Origin: Ophioceras dolichostomum
Taxonomy: Eukaryota; Ascomycota; Sordariomycetes; Magnaporthales; Ophioceraceae
Direction: 5' to 3'
Assembly (NCBI GenBank): GCA_003049485.1
Contig: PYST01000324.1
Coordinates: 1-43,117 of the forward strand
DNA: 43,117 nucleotides
Shown here piece by piece: positions 12,799 to 24,353 of this stretch; positions within the stretch are counted from its first letter, which is position 1; every line of letters begins with the position of its first letter. The notes below the pieces were generated by a model, which was not told the origin of the DNA, searched no databases, and saw only the letters and a program-made list of their open reading frames with translations. Both the position numbers and the translations under genes were made by a program.

Positions 12799-13621
12799 GT
12801 AAGTACCGGTCCCGCCTGACGAGTCCTTCTAGCCTCTTGTCCTTTGTTCGAGGCTCGGCGCTTTTGACGACAAAGAATTGAAGGCCTTGCTCACTTCACC
12901 TCTGGATCTGGCTCACACTCACCATCTGACTCTCGAGCGTCATCATTTCCAGACAAAGCGCTCACTACCTTCCGCTTCCCGGGCGTCAGCGACAATTTTT
13001 CCCTGCCGTCACCAGCCGCAGCCAGCCAGTTTCGAGCTCGCCACCCGCTGGTCCATTTTTCAGGCCGCCTCCGCCGTCCTCTTCGACGACCAGACTCACT
13101 CCTTCTATTTTCCATTCGGTCGATCGAACGAAGAGCGAACGACGGCACTGCCTGTTTGTCTGCGCACGCGACCGTTGTTTCTTCCTGCCCTGTTTAGCTG
13201 CCATCATCAGCCAGCCGCCCTCTTCGTCCTGCTGGCCTGCCACTCTTTCATCATCACGATCCTTCAACCGACAACCTAGAAAGAAGATTGATTTAATTCC
13301 CACCGACGCGGAGCCTCCGAACGCCCAGCATTTCCAATCTTCTGCCACTTTGTTTTCTCTCGCCAGATACGCCGTTTTTGGATCTGAGTTTTTCTTCTCC
13401 TTGGCCGACAAATTCTTCCCCTCGACATCATTTCCCAATACCCAACACTCCCAGAGAGAGATAGACTTCGCCCAAGGGCAAGACGCGCAGCGCCTCAAGA
13501 TCGATTCTTGGCCGCCGTCTTCCCGTTCCGGACTTCTACGTCATATAATATCGCCTTCACCTCGGAAATCCTCAATTCTTCTTCGGTCATCTATTTTGTT
13601 GTAATACGACCTTCTCGACAG
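12799..13621 (+). other. possible intron in the 5' leader of the Q-rich gene
   Basis: A consensus donor GTAAGT lies at 12799-12804 within the presumed long leader. Plausible acceptors are CAG at 13364-13366 (preceded by TTTTCTCTCGC) and CAG at 13619-13621 (preceded by CCTTCTCGA). The acceptor cannot be decided from sequence, so the end given here is the more distal option. The leader also contains several short upstream frames. Confidence 0.3.
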
Positions 13622-13774
13622 CCTATCGCTTTAGACCTGCCTCTTTAGCCTACGGTTATCGCCTTCGTTCCTTAACATCCCCCACTCCGCGAGCGTTCAG
13701 TGAACGGGGTTTCCGCATTTTTTTTCTTCGTTCAACGAATCACCACGACTGTTACGACCGAACCGACTTGAGCT

Positions 13775-15691
13775 ATGGACGCAGGCGGTCTCGCTCAAAT
13801 GTCTCACACTCCCAGCTTCGGGCCTGCGGGCAACATGCAGCTTCCTACCAGTGGCCTGGCCTCACGCCGCGGCGGCCAGGGCATCAAGCCTCTGTCGTTT
13901 GATGCGCTCAAGTCCCCCGGCGCCGTCGAGCCTGCCGCACCGACGCCTCGCACGACTGCTCGGTCGCATCTGCTCGCTAATCTCCGCACCGCTCCGAAGT
14001 CGGCCACCGCTGCTACGTTTGCCGCCTCTGGCACCGTTGGCCAGCCCAGCCAGGCTCGGAACAGGAACTCGGTGGCTGGCGGATTTGGCAACGATGATTT
14101 TAACGGCCCCAAGACGTCGCTTCCCCGCGGCTACACCCAGAACCAGGAGCAGGTTCTGCAGATGCGCCAGCAAATCCAGCAGGCTCAGGCCCAGCAGCAC
14201 GCTCAGCAGCAGGCCCAGCAGCAGGCCCAGCAGGCCCAGCAACTGGCGGCACAGCATCAAGCTCAGCGCCAGATGCTGCAGCAACAGCAGGCCTATGGTG
14301 GAATGGCAGGATACGGCCAGGCTCAGCAGACTCAGTACTACACCCCTGACCAGATCCTCGCTCCGCCCGAGATCAACTTGGAGGACCAGGCCCAGGAGTC
14401 GATGGACCCCACCATCTACGCCAACCTGGTCAGCACCAACATGTATCTCGCACAGCAGCAGCAGCGCCTGCAGCAGCAGCTCCTGACCCTCCAGGCGGCT
14501 CAGCAGCAGGTCCAGGGCATGAACCTGGGCAACAACGCCTACCAGAACGTCTACCAGCAGCAGCAGCAGCAACTGCAACAGCAGCAGCTCCAGCAGCAGA
14601 TGCAGCAGCTTCAACTCAAGAGCATGCAGCAGCAGATGATGGGCCAGGGAATGCAAACCCCGCAAGGCACCGTGTACACCGTCTATGACCCGGTTACTGG
14701 CCAGAGCCAACTGTACCTCGACGCCCATGTGACCGCGCAACAGCATCAGCAACAGCAGCAGCAGCAGTGGATGGCCGAGCAGTATGGCTACCAGGCCCAG
14801 ACTCCGGTTCAGAACCAGCAGTCGATTGTCACGCCTCGCGTCCAGGTTTCGCCGCCGCCTGCTGAGTCGCGCGCCAATGGTTTCCGCAACCCCTCGCCTC
14901 CTCGTCGGTACGAGTCCCCTGAGCAGGCACCCACGCCTCTACCTCCGCCCAGCGCCAACGCCTTCCGCCGCGGCCACAAGAAGTCCTCGTCGGTGACCAA
15001 CGGCGCCTCCCTCTCGATTGCGAACTCGTCGGATGCTGGTCCCAAGTCGCCCGGTCCTAAGACCGCGGGCTTCCCGCTGACTCCGCTGACTGGCGGCTAC
15101 GGCCCTGGCCAAGCCCGCGCTGGCGAGCATCCCGTCCGCCAGCCCCGCGGCCCGCCCAGCTTCGACGAGCTGCGCACCGCGCCAACATCTAAGCACGAGG
15201 GCAGCAAGAACTTTGCGGGCCGCACGCGCCGCTCCGCGCTCAGCAACCTCGTCCGTGCCGGCATCACGCGTCGGCAGGCCACCACTAGCAACGGCAGCTC
15301 CGGCAGTATTAGCCCTATTTCCGAGACCGCCGAGGAGCAGCTTGTTGCCACCCCCCTGACGGAGGACGACGAGTCCGTGTCGGGCCGTAGCGGGTCCGGC
15401 AGCCTCAACGGCGACGACGTCGAGTGCTCTCTGCCTAGCTCGCGGACCTCGACCGGCAGCTGGGGCGCCATCGGCTCCGACCGGCCCAGCTCGCGCCAGA
15501 AGACCCGCAAGAGCGTCGACAGCCTGAGCAACGCTAGCGGCGACGAGGGCACCGGCGGCTCGAGCAGCTTCGCCAGCGTCTTTAAGAGCGCTGGCAAGTC
15601 CCAGACCCCCGAGGCTGCTGGGCAGCGCAAGGCCCCGATGCTGGTTCTCAACCGCGCTGAGAAGCGCAAGACTGAGACGCCTGCTTCTTAG
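13775..15691 (+). CDS. glutamine-rich, intrinsically disordered fungal protein (638 aa)
   Basis: Single-exon gene with an ATG at 13775 and a TAG stop at 15689-15691. The N-terminus (residues 1-115) is Ser/Ala/Pro-rich. Residues about 120-345 are glutamine-rich, with long Q runs encoded by mixed CAG/CAA codons, and look like a coiled-coil or prion-like segment. Short ordered islands are interspersed, such as YTPDQILAPPEINLEDQ and GTVYTVYDPVTGQSQLY. The C-terminal third is Ser/Pro/Thr-rich with many potential phosphosites. It contains a more conserved-looking basic block around PPSFDELRTAPTSKHEGSKN followed by FAGRTRRSALSNLVRAG. Codon third positions are strongly G/C, supporting real coding. 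I recognise the general type (conserved low-complexity protein of Pezizomycotina) but not a biochemical function. A role in RNA granules or transcription is possible from composition alone and is speculative. Confidence 0.88.
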   Translation: MDAGGLAQMSHTPSFGPAGNMQLPTSGLASRRGGQGIKPLSFDALKSPGAVEPAAPTPRTTARSHLLANLRTAPKSATAATFAASGTVGQPSQARNRNSVAGGFGNDDFNGPKTSLPRGYTQNQEQVLQMRQQIQQAQAQQHAQQQAQQQAQQAQQLAAQHQAQRQMLQQQQAYGGMAGYGQAQQTQYYTPDQILAPPEINLEDQAQESMDPTIYANLVSTNMYLAQQQQRLQQQLLTLQAAQQQVQGMNLGNNAYQNVYQQQQQQLQQQQLQQQMQQLQLKSMQQQMMGQGMQTPQGTVYTVYDPVTGQSQLYLDAHVTAQQHQQQQQQQWMAEQYGYQAQTPVQNQQSIVTPRVQVSPPPAESRANGFRNPSPPRRYESPEQAPTPLPPPSANAFRRGHKKSSSVTNGASLSIANSSDAGPKSPGPKTAGFPLTPLTGGYGPGQARAGEHPVRQPRGPPSFDELRTAPTSKHEGSKNFAGRTRRSALSNLVRAGITRRQATTSNGSSGSISPISETAEEQLVATPLTEDDESVSGRSGSGSLNGDDVECSLPSSRTSTGSWGAIGSDRPSSRQKTRKSVDSLSNASGDEGTGGSSSFASVFKSAGKSQTPEAAGQRKAPMLVLNRAEKRKTETPAS

Positions 15692-17766
15692 ACCTCTCTC
15701 TCCGTCTTCGCTGGGTCGGTTTCGGCTGTCCGCTTTGTTCTCTTCTGTCATGTGGTAGTTGGCGCTTTGCTTTGCTTTTGTCTTCTGTTCTTTCTCTATC
15801 CTTGCTCTCCTTTTCACATGCCCAAACTTCTTTCTTACATCACGTAATTACGATTATGGCACAACCAATTTTTTATCTCCCGGATATCTTCTTTTGTCTC
15901 TCACTTGGTGCCTCTCTCTCCCCCTTCCATGTCAGCCCTCCTCTATCGTGGACGACAAACACCGCGCCGGCCTGGAGGGTGTGTGTATATGGATGGGACC
16001 ACTTCGTCTCAGACACCGGGATCTTTTTGTTGAGCTTGGCACCTTCGGCGAATTTGGAACTTTTTTTGGAGGACAAATGGGGAGAGACGGAGAGAGAGCT
16101 ACAAAACAACCAAACGAGCAAATACACGAACGGGATTGATTACCTTCGAACAAACAGATTGCCTCATCACATTACCGCTTTCCGTTGCTCCTCTTATCTA
16201 TCATAACGGGTGTCTGCGTTCTTTGACTTGATATTCCCCTGGCGCAAGCGTTGGCATTTTCGCTCCTGGTTTAGCTTCCTTAGGGTCCGTTGCTCTCTGT
16301 GCATTGTTTCGCGGGGGTGTGCTTGTGTGAGGTTTGGTTCTCCCTTGGTTTTTTTCCCGCTTGCGTACATCTTATCATGGTTTGAACATGCACGCTTTTG
16401 TATGTGTTGATGGGGCGGCGTGGTGACCGTTCAACACACTCATTTACCCATCTACATTCTACGTTTTACCATTCTTGCTGCCTTTTTCTTCTTCTTCGGT
16501 TCTCATCGCGACGAGAGAGAAAGACATACAGAACAGCCTCCCGTCTGATGGAATCCCCCTCCCCACCCATCACTGCCGAGGCTCTTTTCGAGCGACGGCG
16601 GCTCTGGCTAGCGACTTGTGGATGGGAGGTGGGGGGAAGACAGACAAGCAGTTAAACGAGGAAAAGAGGATGAGCCGAGGAAAGGGGAGAAGGCGTGTTT
16701 CGGAAACAAGCGAGCGGCCAAAACCTACTATGACCAAGCTCTCCTCCCCTTGGAGAGAAGAAAGGAGGAGGAAGCCAACAAAACACAACTCAACAAACAC
16801 CTCTTACCGTTCTTTCGATCATTCTGGAGCATCCGGCCCGCTCATGACACTGGGCCGTGTTTTTGTGTACCAGCCTATTTTTTCTTTCTTTATTCGCTGG
16901 TTACTATCTAGCTATCTAGGAGGAGCCTTACCTCCTACTCGAAAGAGAGAGGAAGGAAGAAAAACAAATTTATATCGCCTGTCTGCTTGTTCGGACAGCT
17001 AGGTAGCTTTTCTGCCNNNNNNNNNNNNNNNNNNNNNNNNNNNNNNNNNNNNNNNNNNNNNNNNNNNNNNNNNNNNNNNNNNNNNNCCTTAACAGTAATG
17101 AACGGACCGCCTCCGAGAGGATCTGTCGTATTTGACAATGTTTGCATGTCCACTGCGGATCCTGTGGATATAACCAAGCCAGAAAAGGCAGGCATGTAAA
17201 ATGGCCTAATGGATGAAGGTGTGGGTAGGAAAGAGGCACGGAAAGGCCTTTGTGGAGAGTGTCAAGGTCGGGGAAAAACGGTTGATGATGACGTCTTGAC
17301 GGTCACAGGCAGGACGGCCGGCGTCCTTCTTAGGCTACCACTGCCAACATCTAGGAGGATTCGAGATCGCGAGAACAGCGGCTAGAACACAGGCATCGGC
17401 TTACCCATATTAAATATGCGCCCAACTACCTTGCTTTTGTTCGAAAGCTAAGAGGAGAGGCCGGTGGCCTTTAGTGGGAGACCGTACGTGGATAGGAGGG
17501 AGATCTACATCTGATTCTGATCCCGCCGAGTTGGTTTTTATCTGACCTCATAGCGTCTACCAGCTAGGTACTTTTGCTGCAGATGACTCGAAAGAAGAGA
17601 ACTGCTCAAAACAAAAAGGAGAGAGAGAAGCACAGCTGTCCCATGGAGAATACATTACATCTCACAGATCCATGTGTGCATTAATGCCGTGCCTGTCAAA
17701 AAAGGTAGACCACCACCACGACCTCCTCCACCACTATCGTGAACAACCTCCCCGGATGATGGAAAC
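15692..17766. other. 3' flank of Q-rich gene and convergent intergenic region
   Basis: T-rich and CT-rich sequence follows the stop codon and probably contains the 3' UTR and polyadenylation region. The frames seen here (such as 15772-16206 and 16475-17002) start at non-ATG codons, or read through repeat-like sequence, and encode nothing recognisable. A short inverted repeat, TAGGAGG...CCTCCTA, lies at 16917-16937. The stretch includes the assembly gap. Confidence 0.5.
17017..17086. other. assembly gap (70 n)
   Basis: Seventy undetermined bases. The true length is unknown. Confidence 0.98.
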
Positions 17767-18721
17767 TCAAGCACCACCGCTAGCCCGCAGCATCTTATCC
17801 ATCATCTCGAACGCGCCCCTCTTCTCATCCTCCATGTTCTCGAACCTCTTGTTCGGCCCCGCGAATATCTCATCCGGCGTCTCTCTCTCCGGGTCCGTCA
17901 GCGCGCCCCAGACCTCGTCCGTGAACTCGTCGAGCGGCATGCCGAACGCGGGGAGGCCCTGTCGCGTGTGCAGCTCCGTCTGCACCGCGGGCGGGATCAC
18001 CTCGATGACCTTCACTGCCGGTGATTTGTCGTTTCCAGTGACAGAGGGAGAGCGGTGGAGGAGCTGTTTGCGCAGGGTCCAGGCGAAGGAGTGCAGCGCC
18101 GCCTTGGTGGCGGAGTAGTTCGCTACTCGGGCGATGGGGACGAGGGCGAGGCCGGAGGAGACGAGGATTATGGATGAGGGGGAGGTGGAGGAAGAGCAGA
18201 GGTGCGGGAGGAAGGCGAGGATGGTGTGCACTGGGGAGACGTAGTTGAGGGTCGTCTCGAGGGTTACGGTGGATGCGAGGGCGGATGCGGATGAGGGATC
18301 CGTGAGGACGGTGGTGAGGTTCGTGAGGTTCTGCTCGCCTGCGTTGAGGATGATGCTGTTTAGGGTGGGGTATTTGGTGGTGATGCTGTTTTTTTGATGC
18401 TTGTTATTAGAAACTTACTATTCACCTATCCATCTAGCCTATTCTTGTCTGTGTTATATGTTTGAAGGTGGCGACAGGATAAAAACTAATAGGAACAACT
18501 TACTACTTCCCCCACTCGGGGAGGCTGGCGAGGTCAGCGACGTCGTGCGGCTCCGCGGCGACCTTGTCGGCGCCGTGCTTGGCGACAAGTTCGTCGAGCC
18601 GGTCCTTGCGGCGGCCCACGGCGATGACGAAGGCGCCGATTCCGACCATGCGGTCCGCTAGGGCGCGGCCGATGCCCGATGTGGCCCCCGTGATGAGGAC
18701 GGTCTTGAACGTGAGGGGCAT
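17767..18721 (-). CDS. short-chain dehydrogenase/reductase (classical SDR, 278 aa, two exons)
   Basis: Exon 1 is 18721-18504 and exon 2 is 18385-17767. The 118-bp intron (18503-18386) has a GTAAGT donor, a CTAATAAC branch-like site and an AACAG acceptor, and splits a Tyr codon. The joined frame encodes an NAD(P)-binding Rossmann fold. The cofactor motif TGATSGIG is at residues 11-18 and the structural NAG at 87-89. The catalytic triad is Ser150, Tyr163 and Lys167 (YSATK). VLITG and the basic GRRKDR after the second strand are typical and suggest NADP(H), which is inference. There is no signal peptide, so it is probably cytosolic. It resembles the DltE/YciK-like oxidoreductase group; the substrate is unknown. 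An upstream in-frame extension exists, but the start at 18721 gives the normal SDR N-terminus. It is divergently oriented to the transporter at 21093. Confidence 0.92.
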
Positions 18722-21092
18722 CTTTGTGTGGAGGTGACGGGGGGCTTGTGAGGTGGTCGGTTGATGCAACTAAGTAGGTGTCTGGTACTTTTGTACAGAT
18801 CGACGCTTGGAAGTAGAGTTTCCCTGTCGAGTCAGTGAGGACAACAAGAGAAGACAGAGAAGAGAACGACGGGGAAACGTGTTCGATTTATGTAGACTTC
18901 AAGGTTCTTCGAAGCCGCAGGCGGCGACGTACGGCGGGGTTCAGTAGAGTTGTGGGCGATAGATATTGTGTGATGGTGATGCTAAATCGGTCTATTCGGG
19001 TTGTATTGGAAACGCACATCTAAACGCCGAGTCGTTAGATCGGACGTTCCATCCCGTTTCTGGTGCATTTGGACACCGATGTGGCTGTTGTTACTGCCGG
19101 GTACTTCTCCAGTCACACTTTGATTCCTCAACCCCTCTCTATTCTCTCTCCTGAGCTGAGGAGATGAATGCCGTGGATCCGGAAATAAGCATCCGTGTAA
19201 AGGCGAGCTATACGGCCGTGGAGATATCGCTCTTTGGGCCAAAAATCTCGTAATATAAGCATGTACAGACCAGAACCGTCGACCGGCGAAGCATATATGG
19301 CCCATGTAGGACATATTTGAGCCGCGTTGCGCGTTGGCAACGGAATCGGCCTCCTCGTTTAAGGTCACGCGAAATCCAGCTGATGGCGGACGGTGGTGAT
19401 TTACCCCTCCACAGAGGTCCCTTCCTACGCTCCACCTGGAGAAAGCGTCGATAGGCTGCTAGGTGTGCTGAATTCTGTCAGGTGGGTTCCAGACCGCTTC
19501 TGGAAGAACGCAATTTCCTCTCGAAGACCAAGCACCAAACTTGATGAGAGAGGTGAGGAGTTCCAGCGACGGTCAGGTGGCTATCTGACTTGCACCTCCG
19601 TTTTCTACGCCGGAGCTTCCGTGCGGAGGACTTGCCGATCCAAGTTGGATGGATGTCGGATAGACGCCGGGCCAATCGGTCGGGTGGTAAGAAGAGGTCC
19701 ACGACGGACAAGCGGACTGAAGTGCGTGGCCGGCGCGTGGTCGGCGCGTGGCATCTGGTTGTCATTGTCTGACACATCCGCATGCTCCTCCGACACCAGG
19801 TCCATGAGCTGGCGAGCTGACCCACGAATCGGATTTGAGCAATTCCTGGTGATTCACAAAGCGTCACGGCGTTACTAGCAGAGACTGCCTGCCTGATCGC
19901 AGCGGCATTTTCGTTGCAACAAATTCCCAACATATGTGGGCGCGGGAAGAGACGTAAGGACCTAGGATGAAGCAGAGGAAGGTGATGGGAAGAGTCAGGG
20001 TGACGTCACCCAGTCCTCTTCTTGTTGGTTCTAGATTTCGCATGTCCTTCCTGCGCCAGAAATAAAATAGCAAAAGGCGGAGCTGATGCCCATGGCGAAA
20101 ATTATTCCCAGGTTCCTCTTCTCGTTGTATTTTTCGAATCGATTTTTATTTTATTTTTATTTTTGTTCTTCCTCAAACCCTCACCGCCCGTCGTACGAAC
20201 ATCGAGACAGACTTTCTGATCTCGAGTCACCCGAGAGGCTGGGCATTGGTCAAGCCAACAAGCAGAAGCGAAAGGTGGGGTTACTTCTCATGTAACGGAC
20301 CCGGGTTGGTGGGATTCCTGCGAAGCACTCCACACATTGTGGGGATAATGGAGTGCTGATGATCACTTTTCCCGCCCAGACTCATCCCCAGATCCGAAGA
20401 GGCATTGAGTCCCTGAATTTCTGTCCTGTCCTTGCCTCCTAAAACCAACGACGAAAGGAAGAATTAGGAGGGACAAACGGTTTGAGATTTGTGCGTACTC
20501 ATCCTATTCCTCCTTATCGAACAGAAAAAAGCCAATGGTGGTTAGACCTAGACCTTCCGAGACAAGACCCCTGATTTTTGCTTTCTTTTTGGTTCTCGGC
20601 CATTTTCTTTCCATGGCGAGGAGTCCCATGACTTCGGGAAGACGTCATTTGTCGGGTATCACTGGTAGCGCCTTGTGGAGGAAGGATCGGACGACGAGCC
20701 GACGACGGGTTTCGCCCGCTGCCGCCGCCGAATGAGAGCAATCCGGTAGTCCGTCTCGTTTCCTATCCGACTCGCCGTCGTTCCTTTTTCCCCTAGTAAG
20801 TAGACTTGCTAGAGACACGTTCGCCAAACACCGTGCAGGCTGCTCTCCCTGTCTGTCAATCGTTAAATTTTGGCTCGACAAAGAACGAGCCGCCCAGCTG
20901 TTGATCAACAGATTGCCTGTCTTGTCCACATTTTTGTGCTAATTTGCGCCACTTTTCTGTTTCGTCGTTCCCTACCCAAGACGACGTTTCCTGTCTCTTG
21001 TTTTGTACCACCCATTCCGCTTTCTCTTCGGTTGTTCTATTTAATCTCTTTTCCTTCCTTCCTGCTTCCCTTCCCTCCTCCCTCACTCCCTC
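18722..21092. other. divergent intergenic region between SDR and transporter
   Basis: About 2.4 kb holding the upstream regions of both genes. The part from about 20990 to 21092 is CT-rich and probably forms the transporter leader. Frames at 19393-19878 (+, GTG start) and 19478-19933 (-, ATG start) overlap antisense and match nothing I know, so neither is called. Confidence 0.5.
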
Positions 21093-22634
21093 ATGCCGTC
21101 CGATGTCCCCCGTCGGTCAGCGTTCCTGCGCCCAACCGAAGACCGATCCGAGACTCCTCTCCTCGGGCCACAATCACTCCAAGACAGCGGCCAAGGCCGA
21201 GACGATCGAGGCCGCAGAGGCTACGGCGGCGGCCCTGCAGCACATGCCAACCTCCGGCCGTCACCACCTCCTCCCTCCGCGACGACGCCCATCACGCCGA
21301 CGACGACGAGGTCCCTCCCCACCACGCCCATAACCCCCCGCCTACCAACCATGCCGACCCTCTCCCGCCGCTCGACGATGCGGTCCCGCTCGCCGCCCTC
21401 CAACGCCGCCGTCCTCGCCGCCCGTCGAAAGTACACCTACGCGGCTGTTTTCCTCGTCGTCTCGCTCGTCTCCTTCACGGTGCAAACCGAACTCGCGGCC
21501 TGGGTGCAGCGCGCAGGCTGGGCGAAGCCCTACTGCATGCTCTACCTCACGCACGGCTCCTGGTCGCTCCTCTGGCCCACGCAGCTCCTGGTGCTCCGCC
21601 TGCAGAAGCGCGAAGTGCCCTGGCCCGTCTTCTGGAGGCGGCACTACTGGCTCGTGCGCTCTACGGCCGTCATGGTGCAGCGCCGCGACCTGGACCTGCC
21701 CCGGGGCTACGGCGACCACGCCCACAGCCCCTGGCGGTACATGGTCCGCGCCACGGCGGGCGTCACCACGGCGCTAACGGTCGCGGGCCTAAGCTGGTAC
21801 GTCGCCGTCAGCATGACCACGCCCAGCGACCTAACCGCCATCTACAACTGCAGCGCCTTCTTTGCGTACGCCTTCAGCGTGCCCCTCCTGAAGGAGCGGC
21901 TGAGGCTCGACAAGAGCCTGGCGGTCGCCATAGCTATCGCGGGCGTGCTGGTCGTGGCGTACGGCGACTCCAAGGGCGGCAGCGATATCGACGGCGGCAA
22001 TGGTGGCGGTGCGCCAGAGCACGACCCGGGCGTCCGCTTCGCGGGGAACGTCGTCATCGGCGTCGGATCCGTGCTCTACGGGCTCTACGAGGTGCTGTAC
22101 AAGCGCTTCGCGTGCCCGCCCGACGGCTGCTCGGCGGGCCGCGGCGTGATATTCGCCAACTCGTTCGGCTCGCTGGTCGGGATTTTTACGATCTCGGTTC
22201 TGTGGATCCCGCTGCCGCTGCTGCACTGGACCGGACTCGAACCGTTCGAGGTGCCCGAGGGCCGCGTCGCGGGCATACTTTTCTTGTCGGTCATCATGAA
22301 CGCCACGTTCGCGGGCTCGTTCCTGGTGCTCATCAGCCTCACGAGCCCCGTACTGAGCAGCGTCGCCTCGCTGCTGACGATATTCATCGTGGCGCTTGTG
22401 GACTGGTTCATCAAGCGCGAGCCGCCGTCCTCGGCCGCGCTGGGCGGGGGGCTGATGATCGTGGTGGCGTTCTCGATGCTCAGCTGGAGCACGTACCGCG
22501 AGATGGCGGAGGATGAGGAGAGGAAGGTGAAGGCGGCGGATGCGCAGAGTAGTAGTAGTGATGAGGATGAGGAGGATGAGGGTAGGGGGTTGAGGAGGGG
22601 TGGTGATGATGGTGATGATGATGACAATGTGTAG
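21093..22634 (+). CDS. DMT-superfamily (EamA/SLC35F-like) multi-pass membrane transporter (513 aa)
   Basis: Single-exon gene. Residues 1-110 are a Pro/Arg/Ser-rich, probably cytosolic, disordered tail. About ten hydrophobic segments follow, at roughly 115-131, 146-168, 219-241, 246-264, 276-290, 315-333, 351-372, 392-414, 416-437 and 449-465. The block containing SDLTAIYNCSAFFAYAFSVP then LLKERL, and the later SLTSPVLSSVASLLTIF, are the paired repeat signatures of drug/metabolite transporters with EamA domains. The family includes SLC35F and yeast Thi74-like vacuolar proteins; the substrate cannot be predicted. The C-terminus (about 470-513) is very acidic, encoded by a GAT/GAG-rich tract. 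The ATG at 21351 (residue 87) has a better fungal start context (CAACCATGCC) and is a possible alternative start. The gene is convergent with the F-box gene. Confidence 0.88.
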   Translation: MPSDVPRRSAFLRPTEDRSETPLLGPQSLQDSGQGRDDRGRRGYGGGPAAHANLRPSPPPPSATTPITPTTTRSLPTTPITPRLPTMPTLSRRSTMRSRSPPSNAAVLAARRKYTYAAVFLVVSLVSFTVQTELAAWVQRAGWAKPYCMLYLTHGSWSLLWPTQLLVLRLQKREVPWPVFWRRHYWLVRSTAVMVQRRDLDLPRGYGDHAHSPWRYMVRATAGVTTALTVAGLSWYVAVSMTTPSDLTAIYNCSAFFAYAFSVPLLKERLRLDKSLAVAIAIAGVLVVAYGDSKGGSDIDGGNGGGAPEHDPGVRFAGNVVIGVGSVLYGLYEVLYKRFACPPDGCSAGRGVIFANSFGSLVGIFTISVLWIPLPLLHWTGLEPFEVPEGRVAGILFLSVIMNATFAGSFLVLISLTSPVLSSVASLLTIFIVALVDWFIKREPPSSAALGGGLMIVVAFSMLSWSTYREMAEDEERKVKAADAQSSSSDEDEEDEGRGLRRGGDDGDDDDNV

Positions 22635-23873
22635 AAGTAGTTGTGGCGCACGCTTACATCGCGCGGGTTTGCGATCGGTGGTGCTTTTCTTCTTTGGGTT
22701 CCCTGTGTCTTTTTTCGGGGGTGCATCTTGGGCTTCTTGGATACTTCGTGCATTTATAGAACGGTTTTGGGAGGGGTGGCAGAACTGCATTTTTAGACGG
22801 AGAGGTCCAGGAGGCTTCTCATGGACTTGGTGGAAGGAGGCCGGCCGACTACGGTGGCAAGCCTTTCGGGGGGAGCATGTCCGAAGGAGAGCGTTTTCGT
22901 TCCAGGTGCAAGGGCTCGAGGAGGAATGGCGAGGTCCAGCATCTATCTGTTGGCTGCATCAAGTCTCATCAGCGCTCCAGTTGTCGTCAGCACGAGCACT
23001 TACACCATCGCGGAGTTTGTTAGGTCATGATTTGCATCAAAGTCGGGCTAAAGTAAACGAAAACAGGTCCTGGTCAACGTCGGACGGCGTGGCCGGCAGC
23101 ATAAATGTTCTACAACTGTCACTTCACCTGCCGTGCTCTCGCACTATATTTGCATCTATATCTATGAGTGGTCAGCCAACACTGGATGCACTGCGTCTTG
23201 TCTTGGCCGTTCTCTCTCATCCTTCATTTTTCTTCCTGTAATATGCGGAGATTGCTCGTGGTCGCATGGGAAAACGAAGGTAATAATAATACAAAATGGT
23301 GAAAGAACGAGGGAAACAGGACACAGATGGGGAGTAGAGGAACGGTTGGCATCAAAAGTACCATGTTGCGAGGCGGAGGAATAAATCGGCTTTGACATGG
23401 AGAATTGATCAGCGCGAGAGGAAGTAGAACGAAGCACAGAATCACAAAATCATCAGAGATTCAGAAAAAGCCATAGTGTTTTGGCGGCTAGAAGTCCAGA
23501 AATACTGCGGTTGACCTACATTGACCTACCTAAGCAGAAAGGAACCAAGAGGAAGAAAAATAGGGAGCCCATTTCCTGCTCATCGTCACTCTCTGTTGTT
23601 CCACTGAAGTAGTACCGTGACGCCCTATCAAGGCTGAAAAGGGGAGGGGGAAAGAGACCATCGGAGGGTAATCATGACCGCCAGCCATCATCATCGCCGC
23701 TACCGCCTCGGCGCCAGAAAGCCCTCTGTTGTGACTACCAAACATTCTCATGGCCATATCGACCAGACGCACAAAGGTGCAGGGCAGCTAATACAGTTCC
23801 ACTATACCCAGCGTTTACAATCTTCGGCCGATTCCAAACTCATCACCCTACCTGCCACCGAGTTAGCCGCGGT
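22635..23873. other. convergent intergenic region
   Basis: Presumed 3' UTRs of the transporter (+) and the F-box gene (-). The frame at 22600-23241 is an out-of-frame continuation over the transporter's acidic tail and 3' UTR. No feature recognised. Confidence 0.5.
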
Positions 23874-24322
23874 CTAGAAGGGGCCACCACCAAAACCACC
23901 CAGACCTGCGAGTTGGGACAACGCCGGGGAAAGAGTTTGGGCTATCGGCGTAACGGCGAAGGGACTAGGATGTGGAACAGGATTGGGATTATTGGGAGGA
24001 GCAGGAGGCGCAAAGGGGTCCGCACGCGGCGGCGGGCCCCTCGCGGGGTCCCGGCGGCGGAAGTGCATGCCCTCGCCGGCGACGTCCCAGGTCGGGGCAA
24101 CTGCCCCGCGGACGTAGCCCAGCGTCCTCTCCCAATTCTTCCTGTTGACGGAGTAGTCGGCCTGGAACTCCTGCAGCCACATCCAGTGGCTCCGCGGGTG
24201 GCGGGAGAGGTTGATCAGCGCCTGCATGATCATGCTGTAGATGGTGGCGTTCTCGTAGTTCAGGTCTCCGTCCAGCACGTCGGGCATGGGCTCATCCCCG
24301 ATGGTGGTGGTGGTTTCACCTG

Positions 24323-24353
<31 letters not shown>

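Noticed and set aside
13862..14752. Long antisense Leu-rich frame (296 codons)
   Set aside because: It is the mirror of the CAG/CAA glutamine codons of the + strand gene, with reading-frame openness caused by composition only.
19393..19933. Overlapping frames on both strands (161 and 151 codons)
   Set aside because: The + frame starts at GTG, the two overlap antisense, and neither resembles a known protein.
20870..22516. 548-codon + frame overlapping the transporter
   Set aside because: Starts at TTG, encodes Arg/Pro/Ala-rich nonsense, and is a GC-driven shadow of the transporter frame, which has clear membrane segments.
21831..22790. Antisense 319-codon frame over the transporter
   Set aside because: Shadow frame of high-GC coding sequence with no domain; conflicts with the well-supported + gene.
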